This document shows positions 43,063 to 52,381 of a DNA stretch of 64,000 bases, piece after piece. The stretch is from CAVVSD01 sp963757125 (GTDB lineage: Bacteria; Actinomycetota; Thermoleophilia; Solirubrobacterales; Solirubrobacteraceae). Location of the stretch: contig CAVWQP010000009.1 in NCBI GenBank assembly GCA_963757125.1, positions 1,426,001 to 1,490,000 of the forward strand. The letters are read 5' to 3'. Below the pieces are notes generated by a model, which did no database searches, was not told the origin of the DNA, and saw nothing but the letters and a program-made list of their open reading frames with translations. The translations under genes and the position numbers were made by a program. Each line of letters starts with the position of its first letter. Position 1 is the first letter of the stretch.

Positions 43063-43998
43063 GTGAAGCAAGCGGACCTCATCTGGATGAACGGCGAGTT
43101 CGTCGCATGGGAGGACGCGAAGGTTCACGTACTGACGCACGGCCTCCACTACGGCACCGGCGTCTTCGAGGGCATCCGCTGCTACGACACGGAGATCGGC
43201 CCGGCCGTGTTCCGCCACAAGGACCACATCGACCGGCTCTACAAGTCGGCCGAGCTGTACTACATGCCGATCCCGTACACGCCGGAGCAGATCCGGCAGG
43301 CGACGCTCGAGCTCATCGGCAAGAACGGCATGCGCTCCTGCTACATCCGGCCGATCGCCTACCGGGGCTACGGGACCATGGGCCTGTTCCCGCTCGACGC
43401 GCCGGTCGACGTCACGATCGCCGTCTGGGAGTGGGGCGCCTACCTCGGCGACGAGGGCGTGCGCAACGGCATCCGCGCGAAGGTCTCGAGCTGGCGGCGG
43501 ATCTCCAACGACAGCCTCATCCCGCACGCCAAGGCGTCGGGCCAGTACCTCAACTCGATCCTCGCGAAGATCGAGAGCCACAAGGCCGGCTACGAGGAGG
43601 CGATCCTTCTCGACGACCACGGCTTCGTGTGCGAGGGCTCGGGCGAGAACATCTACGCGGTGCGCGACGGCGTCATCGTCACCCCGCCGCAGACCGCCGG
43701 GATCCTCGACGGCATCAACCGCAAGGCGATCATCCAGATCGCGCGCGACCTCGGCTTCGAGGTCGTCGAGCGCGACCTCGCCCGCGCCGAGCTGTACCTG
43801 GCCGAGGAGGTCTTCCTCACCGGCACGGCCGCGGAGCTGGTGCCGGTCCGCGAGGTCGACGACCACGCGGTCGGCACGGGCAAGCCCGGCGAGATCACCA
43901 AGGCGGTGCAGACCGCGTTCCACGACGCCCTCTACGGCCGGACCGAGCGCTACCGCGAGTGGCTCGATCCCGTGCCGGTGCCCTCGCCCGTCCGATGA
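43063..43998 (+). CDS. ilvE: branched-chain amino-acid aminotransferase
   Basis: This class IV (fold IV) PLP transaminase performs the final step for leucine, isoleucine and valine. The 311-residue protein has HGLHYGTGVFEGIR, YIRPIAYRGYG, the PLP Lys157 in IPHAKASGQYLNS, and the Glu/cofactor loop CEGSGENIYAV. FLTGTAAELVPV follows. GTG start one base after leuB. The stop overlaps the cimA ATG (ATGA). Confidence 0.97.
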   Translation: MKQADLIWMNGEFVAWEDAKVHVLTHGLHYGTGVFEGIRCYDTEIGPAVFRHKDHIDRLYKSAELYYMPIPYTPEQIRQATLELIGKNGMRSCYIRPIAYRGYGTMGLFPLDAPVDVTIAVWEWGAYLGDEGVRNGIRAKVSSWRRISNDSLIPHAKASGQYLNSILAKIESHKAGYEEAILLDDHGFVCEGSGENIYAVRDGVIVTPPQTAGILDGINRKAIIQIARDLGFEVVERDLARAELYLAEEVFLTGTAAELVPVREVDDHAVGTGKPGEITKAVQTAFHDALYGRTERYREWLDPVPVPSPVR

Positions 43999-45579
43999 TC
44001 GAGCTCTACGACGCCACCCTGCGCGACGGGATGCAGGGTGAGGGGCTGTCGCTGACGGCAGCGGAGAAGCTGCGCGTGGCGCACGCCCTCGACGGGCTCG
44101 GCCTGCACCTCATCGAGGCCGGGTTCCCGTCGTCGAACCCGAAGGAGATCGAGCTCTTCGGCCTGCTCGCCCGCGAGCAGTTCAAGACCGCGCAGATCGC
44201 GGCGTTCGGGATGACCCGGCGCCGCGACCTGACGGCGGACGCCGATCCCGCCCTCCGGGTCCTGGCCGACTGCTTCGCGCCCGTCTGCACGATCGTGGGC
44301 AAGACGTGGGGTCTGCACCTGGAGAAGGTCGTCCGCGTCGACCGCGAGGACAACCTCGCGATGATCGAGGAGTCCGTCGCGTTCCTCGTCGCGCAGGGCA
44401 AGCGCGTCATCTACGACGCCGAGCACTTCTTCGACGGCTGGCGGGACGATCGCGAGTACGCGCTGCGCTGCCTGCGGGCCGCGGTCGCCGGCGGCGCGGA
44501 GCGCGTCGTCCTGTGCGACACGAACGGCTCGTCCCTGCCCGGCCAGATCGCGGAGGCGACGGCCGGCGTGTGCGCCGGGCTGGACGGCCACCCGGTCGGC
44601 ATCCACTGCCACGACGACTGCGGGGTCGGCGTCGCGAACTCGCTTGCGGCCGTCGAGGCGGGCGCCACGCACGTCCAGGGGACGATGAACGGCGTCGGCG
44701 AGCGGACCGGCAACGCGAACCTCGTGACGATCACGGCCAACCTCCAGGTCAAGCTGGGCCACGAGGTGCTGCCGCCCGCGAGCCTGCGAACGCCTGACGG
44801 CGACCGCGCACTACGTCGACGAGCTGCTGAACCTCGTGCCGAACCCGAGCCAGCCGTACGTCGGCCGCAACGCGTTCGCGCACAAGGGCGGCATGCACAT
44901 CGCCGGCGTCCGGGCCGACGCGACGACCTTCGAGCACATCGACCCGACCATCGTGGGCAACCGCCGCGAGATGGTCGTGTCCGAGCTCTCCGGCCGCGGC
45001 ACGGTGCTCGAGAAGGCGCAGGACGCCGGCCTGACGGTCGACGGCCCGACGGCCGAGCGCGTCCTCGAGCGGCTCAAGGCCCTCGAGCACGGCGGCTACC
45101 AGTTCGAGGCCGCGGACGGGTCGTTCGAGCTGCTCATCCGCAAGGAGAGCGGCGACTACGAGCCGCTGTTCCGGCTGGAGTCCTGGCGGGTCATCGTCGA
45201 GCAGCGCGCCGACGGCAAGGTCGACACCGAGGCGACGGTGAAGGTCTGGCTCGAGGGCGAGCGCTACGTGCGCACCGCCGAGGGCAACGGCCCCGTGAAC
45301 GCGCTCGACGCGGCGCTGCGCTCGGCGATCGTCGAGATCCACCCGCACCTGCGCGACATCGAGCTCGTCAACTACAAGGTCCGCATCCTCGACGAGGCGA
45401 AGGGCACCGGCGCGATCACGCGGGTGCTCATCGACGCGAGCGACGGCGAGCAGGTCTGGGGCTCGATCGGCGTGGGCGAGAACGTCATCGCCGCCTCCTG
45501 GCAGGCGCTCGTCGACTCGCTCGAGCAGCCGATGCAGCCGGGTCGCGCCGAGGCAGCTGCGGCCGCGCGCAGGGCCTAG
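43995..45579 (+). CDS. cimA: citramalate synthase, interrupted by a +1 frameshift
   Basis: CimA makes citramalate from pyruvate and acetyl-CoA, giving a threonine-independent route to 2-oxobutyrate and isoleucine. It opens LYDATLRDGMQGEGLSLT, the DRE-TIM start of CimA rather than LeuA, with IHCHDDCGVGVANSLAA. The rest (GRNAFAHKGGMHIAGV and the C-terminal regulatory domain) is in another frame. Removing one C from CC at 44793-44794, near codon 266, yields a normal protein of about 527 residues. LeuCD and LeuB, encoded next to it, can also process citramalate. The insertion is probably a sequence error. The stop overlaps the next GTG (TAGTG). Confidence 0.93.
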
Positions 45580-46682
45580 TGGAGGAGGTTCCCCTCGCCC
45601 GGCCCGTGCTGGGCGAGCCGGAGGAGCAGGCGGTCATCGAGGTCCTGCGGTCCGGGCACCTGTCGCTGGGGCCGCGCGTCCCGGAGTTCGAGCGCCGCTT
45701 CGCCGCCCGCCTCGGCGTGCCGCACGCAAGCGCCGTCTCGTCCGGCACCGCCGGCCTGCACCTCGCGCTGCGGGCGGTCGGCGTCGCCGACGGCGACGAG
45801 GTCGTCACGTCGCCGTTCTCGTTCGTCGCGAGCGCGAACGCCCCGATCTACGAGGGCGCCAGGCCGGTCTTCGCCGACATCGACCCGAGGACGCTGAACC
45901 TCGACCCTGAGGCGGCGCGGGCGGCGATCACCGACCGCACGACCGCGATCCTGCCGGTCCACATCTTCGGCTACCCGGCCGACCTGCCGGCGTTCGAGGC
46001 GATGGGGCTGCCGATCGTCGAGGACGCGTGCGAGGCCCTCGGCGCGGTCCACGCGGACGGCACGCCGGTCGGCGGCCGCGGGAACCCAGCGGTGTTCGGG
46101 TTCTACGCCAACAAGCAGCTCACGACGGGGGAGGGCGGGCTCATCGCGCTCGACGACCCCGAGCGCAAGGCGCGCATCGACTCCGAGCGCAACCAGGGCC
46201 GCGCGCCGGACATGGGCTGGCTCGACCACGACCGGCTCGGCTTCAACTACCGGCTCACCGACATCGCCTGCGCCATCGGCATCGCCCAGCTCGACCGCCT
46301 CGACGACATGCTCGCCGCCCGGGCGCGGGTGGCCGGCTGGTACCGCGAGCTGCTCGGGGGGATCGACGGTCTCGAGCTGCCGCTCCCGGACACGGGCGGC
46401 GACGTGCGCGGCTGGTTCGTGTTCGTGGTCCAGCTCCCGCGCGGCGTCGACCGCGACGACACGGTCCGCGCGCTGCGCGAGCTCGGCGTCCAGAGCAAGC
46501 CGTATCTGCCCGCCATCCACCTCATGAGCTTCTACCGCGAGCGCTTCGGCCACCGCCCCGGCGAGTTCCCGGTGTGCGAGGACGTCGCGGAGCGCTCCCT
46601 GGCGCTGCCGTTCTTCCCCGAGCTGACCCAGGGGCAGGCCGAGCAGGTCGCCGCAGCGTTGCGGGCGGTGCTGCACCGCTAG
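45579..46682 (+). CDS. DegT/DnrJ/EryC1/StrS-family aminotransferase
   Basis: The 367-residue PLP enzyme opens VPLARPVLGEPEEQAVIEVL and has SSGTAGLHLAL, DACEALGA and PLP Lys179 in YANKQLTTGEGG. DegT enzymes usually aminate keto-sugars for cell-surface polymers or antibiotics, so its place at the end of the leucine-isoleucine operon is unexpected. The last base of the cimA stop is the first base of its GTG, so translation is coupled. The substrate is unknown. Confidence 0.88.
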   Translation: MEEVPLARPVLGEPEEQAVIEVLRSGHLSLGPRVPEFERRFAARLGVPHASAVSSGTAGLHLALRAVGVADGDEVVTSPFSFVASANAPIYEGARPVFADIDPRTLNLDPEAARAAITDRTTAILPVHIFGYPADLPAFEAMGLPIVEDACEALGAVHADGTPVGGRGNPAVFGFYANKQLTTGEGGLIALDDPERKARIDSERNQGRAPDMGWLDHDRLGFNYRLTDIACAIGIAQLDRLDDMLAARARVAGWYRELLGGIDGLELPLPDTGGDVRGWFVFVVQLPRGVDRDDTVRALRELGVQSKPYLPAIHLMSFYRERFGHRPGEFPVCEDVAERSLALPFFPELTQGQAEQVAAALRAVLHR

Positions 46683-46685
46683 CGT
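46680..46685 (+). promoter_or_regulatory. -10 hexamer of the aldo/keto reductase-argH unit (leaderless type)
   Basis: TAGCGT overlaps the stop of the preceding gene and lies exactly 8 nt before ATG 46694; no ribosome-binding site is present. Confidence 0.5.
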
Positions 46686-46693
46686 TGCGGCTC

Positions 46694-47635
46694 ATGGCTA
46701 CGACCAACGGCTCCCTGCGAGCGCTCGGCAGCACGGGCCTGCAGGTCTTCCCCCTCTGCCTCGGTGGCAACGTGTTCGGGTGGACCGCAGACGAGGACAA
46801 CTCCTTCGCCGTCCTCGACGCGTACGTCGCGGCGGGCGGGAACTTCATCGACACGGCGAACGGCTACTCGCGCTGGGTCCCCGGCCACGACGGCGGCGAG
46901 TCCGAGCGCGTCATCGGCGCGTGGCTGGCGAAGCGCGGCAAGCGCGACGACGTCATCGTCGCGACGAAGCTCGGCAGCGACGGCGGGCTGACGCCCGACA
47001 ACGTCCGCGCCCGGGCGGAGGAGTCGCTCGAGCGCCTGCAGAGCGACTACGTCGACATCATGTACGCCCACTACGACGACCTCGACACCCCGCCCGAGGT
47101 GTCGCTCGCCGCGCTGGACGAGCTCGTCAAGGAGGGCAAGGTCCGCCACCTGGCGGCCTCCAACTTCACCCCCGAGCGCCTCGACGAGGCGATCGCGACG
47201 TCCGAGCGCGAGGGCTTCGCGAAGTACGAGGTGCTCCAACCGCACTACAACCTGCTGGAGCGCGAGTTCGAGTCGACGCTCGAGCCGGTCGCGGAGCGCC
47301 ACGGGATGGCGACGGCGCCCTACTTCTCGCTCGCCAAGGGGTTCCTGACCGGCAAGTACCGGCCGGGCCACAAGGTCGACAGCCCGCGTGCCGCGCAGAT
47401 CGGCGACTACGAGACCGATCGCGGCTGGGCCGTGCTGGATGCCGTCGAGGAGGTCGCCGGGGCCCACGACGTGCCCGCCGGCGCGGTCGCGCTGGCGTGG
47501 CTCGCGGCGCAGCCGACGGTCGTCACGCCGATCGCGAGCGCCCGCAACACCGAGCAGCTCGCGCAGATCCTGCCGATGGCCGGGCTGGAGCTCAGCGACG
47601 ACGAGCTCGCGAAGCTGACGGAGGCGGGAGCCTGA
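46694..47635 (+). CDS. aldo/keto reductase
   Basis: The 313-residue TIM-barrel NADPH reductase has LGGNVFGWTADE, the catalytic tetrad region (FIDTANGYSRW with Asp/Tyr, VATKLGSDGG with Lys, IMYAHYDDLDTP with His) and a C-terminal cofactor loop PIASARNTEQL. It resembles the AKR11/YajO-type bacterial reductases of unknown physiological aldehyde. Its stop overlaps the presumed CTG start of argH, so it may drive argH translation. Confidence 0.9.
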   Translation: MATTNGSLRALGSTGLQVFPLCLGGNVFGWTADEDNSFAVLDAYVAAGGNFIDTANGYSRWVPGHDGGESERVIGAWLAKRGKRDDVIVATKLGSDGGLTPDNVRARAEESLERLQSDYVDIMYAHYDDLDTPPEVSLAALDELVKEGKVRHLAASNFTPERLDEAIATSEREGFAKYEVLQPHYNLLEREFESTLEPVAERHGMATAPYFSLAKGFLTGKYRPGHKVDSPRAAQIGDYETDRGWAVLDAVEEVAGAHDVPAGAVALAWLAAQPTVVTPIASARNTEQLAQILPMAGLELSDDELAKLTEAGA

Positions 47636-48996
47636 GCCGCTTCGCGCAACCCCAGGACCCGGTCTTCCGGGAGCTCAACACCTCGCTCGGCTTCGATCGA
47701 CGCCTCTGGCCGCACGACGTGCGCCAGTCGCGCGCCCATGCGCGGATGCTGGCCGGCGCCGGGATCATCTCCGGCGCCGACCGCGACGCGCTGCTCGCGG
47801 CGCTCGACGAGGTCGAGGCGGAGCTCGCGGAGGGGCGCTTCGCGTTCCTCCCCGACGACGAGGACATCCACATGGCGGTCGAGCGGCGGGTCACCGAGCT
47901 CGCCGGGCCGCCCGGCGGGAAGCTGCACACCGCGCGGTCGCGCAACGACCAGGTGGCGACCGACGTCGCGCTCTTCACGCGCGACGCGGCCGGCACTGCG
48001 GCCGCGGGCATGGAGGCGCTCGCGTCGACCCTCGTGGACGTCGCCGAGCGGCACATCGACTGGGCGCTGCCCGGCTACACGCATCTGCAGCGCGCGCAGC
48101 CCGTCTACCTCGCGCACCACCTGCTCGCGTACGTCTGGATGCTCGTCCGCGACCGCGCGCGGATGCGCTTCGTCGCCGAGGCCACCGCGATGCTGCCGCT
48201 CGGCGCGGGCGCGCTCGCCGGGGTGAACTTCCCGACGGACCGGGGCGCCGTCGCCGCCGATCTCGGGTTCTCGGGCGTCGCGCCGAACTCCATCGACGCC
48301 GTCTCCAACCGCGACTTCGTCCTCGACTACCTCAGCGCGGCGTCGACGTGCGCGATGCACCTCAGCCGCCTGGGCGCGGAGATCGTCCTGTGGGCGAGCG
48401 AGGAGTTCGGCTTCGTGACGCTCAGCGACGCGTGGTCGAGCGGCTCGTCGATCATGCCGCAGAAGAAGAACCCCGACGCCGCCGAGCTCCTGCGGGCGAA
48501 GGCGCCGCGGATCGCCGCCCACCACAGCGCGCTGCTCGGGGTCATGCATGCCCTCCCGCTGACCTACAACAAGGACCTGCAGGAGGACAAGGAGCACCTC
48601 TTCGACGCCGTCGACACGCTCGAGCTGAGCCTCGCCGCGGCGCGCGGGATGCTCGCGACGGCGACGTTCCACCGCGAGCGCATGGCCGACGCCGCCTCCG
48701 ACGAGCTCATCGCCGCGACCGACATCGCCGACCTGCTCGTGCGCAAGGGCGTCCCGTTCCGCAGCTCGCACGGCGTCGTGGCCGGCCTCGTGCGCCTCGC
48801 CGTGGACTCGGGCCGGCCGCTCTCCGAGCTCACCGACGAGGAGCTGCGCGAGGCCTCCCCGGAGCTCGACCGCGCGACGCTCGCCGAGGTCCTCGACCAG
48901 CGGTCGTGGCTGGAGTCCAAGGTGTCGGAGGGAGGGACCTCGCTGCAGCGCGTGCGCGAGGGGCTGGACGTGGCCCGCCGCGCGCTCGAGGCCTGA
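47632..48996 (+). CDS. argH: argininosuccinate lyase, apparent CTG start
   Basis: ArgH cleaves argininosuccinate to arginine and fumarate. The 454-residue protein has the family's PVFRELNTSLGFDRRLWPHD, LHTARSRNDQVATD, ALPGYTHLQRAQPV and the catalytic loop GSSIMPQKKNPD (about 270-281). The conserved N-terminus begins SRFAQPQDP immediately after CTG 47632, which overlaps the upstream stop (CTGA). No ATG, GTG or TTG exists close upstream in frame. The first downstream choice, GTG about 47719, would remove conserved residues. A CTG start by translational coupling is the best reading. No other arg gene is nearby. Confidence 0.93.
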   Translation: MSRFAQPQDPVFRELNTSLGFDRRLWPHDVRQSRAHARMLAGAGIISGADRDALLAALDEVEAELAEGRFAFLPDDEDIHMAVERRVTELAGPPGGKLHTARSRNDQVATDVALFTRDAAGTAAAGMEALASTLVDVAERHIDWALPGYTHLQRAQPVYLAHHLLAYVWMLVRDRARMRFVAEATAMLPLGAGALAGVNFPTDRGAVAADLGFSGVAPNSIDAVSNRDFVLDYLSAASTCAMHLSRLGAEIVLWASEEFGFVTLSDAWSSGSSIMPQKKNPDAAELLRAKAPRIAAHHSALLGVMHALPLTYNKDLQEDKEHLFDAVDTLELSLAAARGMLATATFHRERMADAASDELIAATDIADLLVRKGVPFRSSHGVVAGLVRLAVDSGRPLSELTDEELREASPELDRATLAEVLDQRSWLESKVSEGGTSLQRVREGLDVARRALEA

Positions 48997-49002
48997 CGGG
49001 CG

Positions 49003-49629
49003 GTGCCACCACCGGGCAGGCACCAGATGGCGCTCGCCATGCGCGTCGTGGACGCCGCGAAGGCGCTCGTCGGCTGCACGCTGGAGCACGAGGACGCCGT
49101 CGGCGTCATCGTCGAGACGGAGGCCTACCACGAGGTCGAGCCGGCCGCCCACTCCCACATCGGCATGACGCCGCGCAGCCGCGTGCTCTTCGAGGCGCCG
49201 GGACGGCTCTACGTCTACCGCTCCTACGGCATCCACGCGCTCGCCAACGTGGTGGTCGAGCCCGAGGGCGTCGGCGCGGCGGTGCTCATCCGCGCGCTCG
49301 AGCCGATCGAGGGCCTGGGGACGATGGCGATGCGCCGCGGCCGGACGCGTCCGGTCGACCTCTGCTCCGGGCCGGGCAAGCTGACGCAGGCGCTCGGCAT
49401 CGAGCTCATCCACAACGACACGAGCGTGCGCGACGGGCCCGTCCGGATCGGCCCGCCGCCGCGCGGCTGGGAGCGGCCGCGGCTCGTCGTCGGGCCCCGG
49501 ATCGGCATCACGAAGGCGGCGGACCTGCCGTGGCGCTTCTGCGCGGCCGACAGCATCCACGTGTCCCGGCCGTGGCCGCCGGAGATGCGCCGTCAGCCGC
49601 TCGCGCGGGCGGCCAGCCCCGACTCGTAG
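49003..49629 (+). CDS. 3-methyladenine DNA glycosylase (AAG/Mpg family)
   Basis: The 208-residue base-excision enzyme removes alkylated purines. It has LVGCTLEH, the catalytic Glu in VIVETEAYHE, RSRVLFEAPGRLYVYRSYGIHALANVV (intercalating Tyr region) and CSGPGKLTQALGI. GTG 49003 lies 6 nt after argH; ATG 49027 is an alternative. Its 3' end overlaps the convergent response-regulator gene by 37 nt. Confidence 0.93.
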   Translation: MPPPGRHQMALAMRVVDAAKALVGCTLEHEDAVGVIVETEAYHEVEPAAHSHIGMTPRSRVLFEAPGRLYVYRSYGIHALANVVVEPEGVGAAVLIRALEPIEGLGTMAMRRGRTRPVDLCSGPGKLTQALGIELIHNDTSVRDGPVRIGPPPRGWERPRLVVGPRIGITKAADLPWRFCAADSIHVSRPWPPEMRRQPLARAASPDS

Positions 49630-50255
49630 GCGAGCACGACCGCCTGCGTGCGGTCGCGCAGCCCCAACTTCGCGAGCAGCCGCGAGACGTGCGTCTTCAC
49701 CGTCGTCTCCTCGACGACGAGCAGCCCTGCGATCTCGGCGTTGGAGAGGCCCTGCGCGACGAGACGCAGCACCTCGAGCTCGCGCGGCGTCAGGTCGTCC
49801 AGCGCGTCGGGTGTCGCGGGTGCGCGCCGCCCGGCGCGGACCATCTCGTCCAGCAGCCGCCGCGTGACGGACGGCGCGAGCAGCGCGTCGCCCGCCGCCA
49901 CGACGCGGATGCCGTGCACGAGCTGCTCGGGCCCGACGTCCTTGAGCAGGAACCCGCTCGCGCCGGCGGCGAGCGCGTCGTAGACGTACTCGTCGAGGTC
50001 GAACGTCGTGAGCACGAGCACGCGCGGCCCGTCGTCGGCGGCGACGATCTCGCGCGTCGCCGCGATCCCGTCGAGCTCCGGCATGCGGACGTCCATGAGC
50101 ACGACGTCGGGGTCCAGCCGACGCGCGCTGTGCACCGCCTGGCGGCCGGTCGCCGCCTCGCCGACGACCTCGATGTCCGGTTCGACGTCGAGGACCATGC
50201 GCAGGCCGGTCCGCGCGAGCGCGTGGTCGTCGACGAGCAGGACGCGGATGCTCAT
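49593..50255 (-). CDS. NarL/FixJ-type response regulator
   Basis: The 220-residue protein has a receiver domain (D9, D10, phospho-acceptor D55 in LMDVRMPELDG, T84 region LTTFD, K about 106 in FLLKDVG) and a LuxR-type HTH (about 150-215: LTPRELEVLRLVAQGLSNAEIA). The ATG overlaps the stop of the kinase gene just upstream, so the two are coupled. The likely target is the divergent ABC exporter. Its end overlaps the DNA glycosylase gene. Confidence 0.95.
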   Translation of the reverse strand: MSIRVLLVDDHALARTGLRMVLDVEPDIEVVGEAATGRQAVHSARRLDPDVVLMDVRMPELDGIAATREIVAADDGPRVLVLTTFDLDEYVYDALAAGASGFLLKDVGPEQLVHGIRVVAAGDALLAPSVTRRLLDEMVRAGRRAPATPDALDDLTPRELEVLRLVAQGLSNAEIAGLLVVEETTVKTHVSRLLAKLGLRDRTQAVVLAYESGLAARASG

Positions 50256-51367
50256 CGGGCCAGCGGGATCCGCGCCCGCACGACGAACCCGCGGTCGCTG
50301 CCGGGGCGCGCGTCCAGCTCGCCGCCGTGCAGGCGCACGCGCTCGCGCATCCCGACGATCCCGCTCCCGCCGTCGCCCGCGTCCGTCGCCCCAGGACCGT
50401 CGTCGGCGATCTCCAGCAGCAGGTCGGTGGACTCATAGGACACGGTCACGCGCGTCGGCACGGGCCCGGCGTGGCGGATCGTGTTCGTGAGCGCCTCCTG
50501 GATGACCCGGTAGGCGGCGCGGTCGACGCCGACGGCGAGCTCACGGGGGCTGCCCGCCACGGTGAGGTCGACGCCCAGCCCCGCCTCGCGCATCTCCGCA
50601 ACGAGGTCGTCCAGGTCGCCGAGCGTGGGCTGCGGCTGCAGCTCCGCGGCCTCGCCCTCGTCGCGCAGCATGCCCAGCGAGGCGCGCATCTCGGCGAGTG
50701 CCGTGCCACCCGTCTCCTCGATCGCGTCCAGCGCGGCCCGCGCCCGCTCCGGATCCTGGTCGAGGATGCGCCGCGCGCCCTGCGCCTGCAGGACCATGAG
50801 CACGACGCCGTGGGCGACCACGTCGTGCAGCTCGCGCGCGATCCGGCGCCGCTCCTCGCTCACGGCGGTGAGGGCGCGCTGCTCGCGCTCGCGCTCGACG
50901 GCCGCGAGGCGCAGCGCCCGCGCCCGGGTCGAGCGGCCCGCGAGCCACGGGGCGGTCGCGACGAGCCCGCCGGAGAAGAGGAAGCTCTGCACGTCGGTGT
51001 CGCCGGTGGCGAACACCGTCGCCCACAGCCCGGCGACGCCGATGACGAACCCGGTCACCGCGCGGCGCTCGGGTGCGTGGGCGCCCAGCGAGTAGAACGC
51101 GACGCCGCCCGCCAGGATCGCCCCGACCAGCGGCGGCTGCCCGGAGTACAGGCCGCCCCCGAGCAGCTCCTGCGCCAGCGCGGCGCCCACGGACGTCAGG
51201 ACCACCGCGAGGGGCGCCCGGCGCCGCCACGCGAGCGGGAGCGTGACCGCGAGTGCGCCGACGATGCCGACTGCCGTCACGCCCGGCTCGTCCGCGAGGA
51301 CGAGCTGCACCAGCATGGCGGCCGCCAGCCCGAGGGCGAGGAGCGCGTCGGTCAGGCGGGGGGACAT
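50252..51367 (-). CDS. NarL-type sensor histidine kinase (HisKA_3)
   Basis: The 371-residue kinase has four or five N-terminal hydrophobic helices (about 1-145) without a large extracellular domain. A HisKA_3 dimerization helix follows with the phospho-His in RRRIARELHDVVAHGV, then a GHKL ATPase domain with EALTNTIRHAG and GSGIVGMRERV. It phosphorylates the response regulator encoded with it. Intramembrane-sensing kinases of this type commonly detect envelope stress or drugs and control ABC exporters. ATG 51367 is preceded by TACGTT at 6 nt. Confidence 0.93.
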   Translation of the reverse strand: MSPRLTDALLALGLAAAMLVQLVLADEPGVTAVGIVGALAVTLPLAWRRRAPLAVVLTSVGAALAQELLGGGLYSGQPPLVGAILAGGVAFYSLGAHAPERRAVTGFVIGVAGLWATVFATGDTDVQSFLFSGGLVATAPWLAGRSTRARALRLAAVEREREQRALTAVSEERRRIARELHDVVAHGVVLMVLQAQGARRILDQDPERARAALDAIEETGGTALAEMRASLGMLRDEGEAAELQPQPTLGDLDDLVAEMREAGLGVDLTVAGSPRELAVGVDRAAYRVIQEALTNTIRHAGPVPTRVTVSYESTDLLLEIADDGPGATDAGDGGSGIVGMRERVRLHGGELDARPGSDRGFVVRARIPLAR

Positions 51368-51472
51368 GGCCGGAACGTACCCCCGGGGACCGGTCGCGTC
51401 GTCGTCCTCAGGGCTACCCGGATGCTTCCCGCGGCCGACGTGCAGCGGCGCCGCGGGCGCGACGCTCGCCCC

Positions 51473-52381
51473 ATGACGGACGACCCGGTCATCGAGACAT
51501 CCGGACTCACGAAGCGCTACGGCGAGACGACGCTCGCCGTCGACGGACTCGCACTCCGCGTGCGCCGCGGGGAGGTCTACGGCTTCCTCGGGCCCAACGG
51601 GGCGGGCAAGACGACGACCCTGCGGATGCTGCTGGGCCTGGTGCGCCCGACGTCGGGCGACGCCGCGGTGCTCGGCGCGCCGCCCGGCGACCCGGCGGGC
51701 CTCGCACGGATCGGCGCGATGGTCGAGACGCCCGGCTTCTACCCGTACCTCTCGGGCCGCGACAACCTCCGCGTGCTGGCGGGCCACGCGGGCGTGTCCC
51801 GCGATCGCGTCGAGACGGTGCTGGGCGACGTCGGGCTCACGTCGCGCGCCGGCGATCACACCGCCGCGTACTCGCTGGGGATGCGCCAGCGGCTCGGGGT
51901 CGCGGCGGCGCTGCTGAAGGACCCGGAGCTGCTCGTCCTCGACGAGCCGACGAACGGGCTGGACCCCGCGGGGATGGCGGAGATGCGGACGTTCATCGGC
52001 GGGCTGGGCGATCGCGGTGTCACCGTGCTGCTGTCCAGCCACCTCATGCCCGAGGTCGAGCAGGTCAGCGACCGGGTGGGCGTCATCCGCGACGGCGTGC
52101 TGGTGGCGGAGGGCACCGTCGACGAGCTGCGGGGCCGCGCCCGCCTGCGCGTACTCGCGCACCCCGCCGGGGAGGCGGCGCGGATCGTCGCGGCGTTGCC
52201 CGGGGTCGCCGGCGTCGCCCGCGACGGCGACGTACTCGACGTCGCGGCCGACGGCGCGCAGGCCGCCGCGATCAACGCCGCGCTCGTCGCGGCCGGGATC
52301 GCGGTCTCCGAGCTCGTGCCGCGCCGGGCCTCCCTCGAGGACGTCTTCCTCCAGCTCACGGGCGGGGGTGCGGCGGCATGA
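51473..52381 (+). CDS. ABC-2 exporter ATP-binding protein
   Basis: The 302-residue ATPase has Walker A GPNGAGKTTT, signature YSLGMRQRLGVAAAL (serine-type variant of LSGGQ), Walker B LLVLDEPTNGLDP and switch His SSHLMPEVEQ. A C-terminal accessory domain of about 80 residues (RARLRVLAHPAG onward) is usual in this drug/lantibiotic-exporter family. It is divergent from the two-component genes over a 105-bp gap that shows no obvious promoter motif. The stop overlaps the permease ATG. Confidence 0.93.
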   Translation: MTDDPVIETSGLTKRYGETTLAVDGLALRVRRGEVYGFLGPNGAGKTTTLRMLLGLVRPTSGDAAVLGAPPGDPAGLARIGAMVETPGFYPYLSGRDNLRVLAGHAGVSRDRVETVLGDVGLTSRAGDHTAAYSLGMRQRLGVAAALLKDPELLVLDEPTNGLDPAGMAEMRTFIGGLGDRGVTVLLSSHLMPEVEQVSDRVGVIRDGVLVAEGTVDELRGRARLRVLAHPAGEAARIVAALPGVAGVARDGDVLDVAADGAQAAAINAALVAAGIAVSELVPRRASLEDVFLQLTGGGAAA

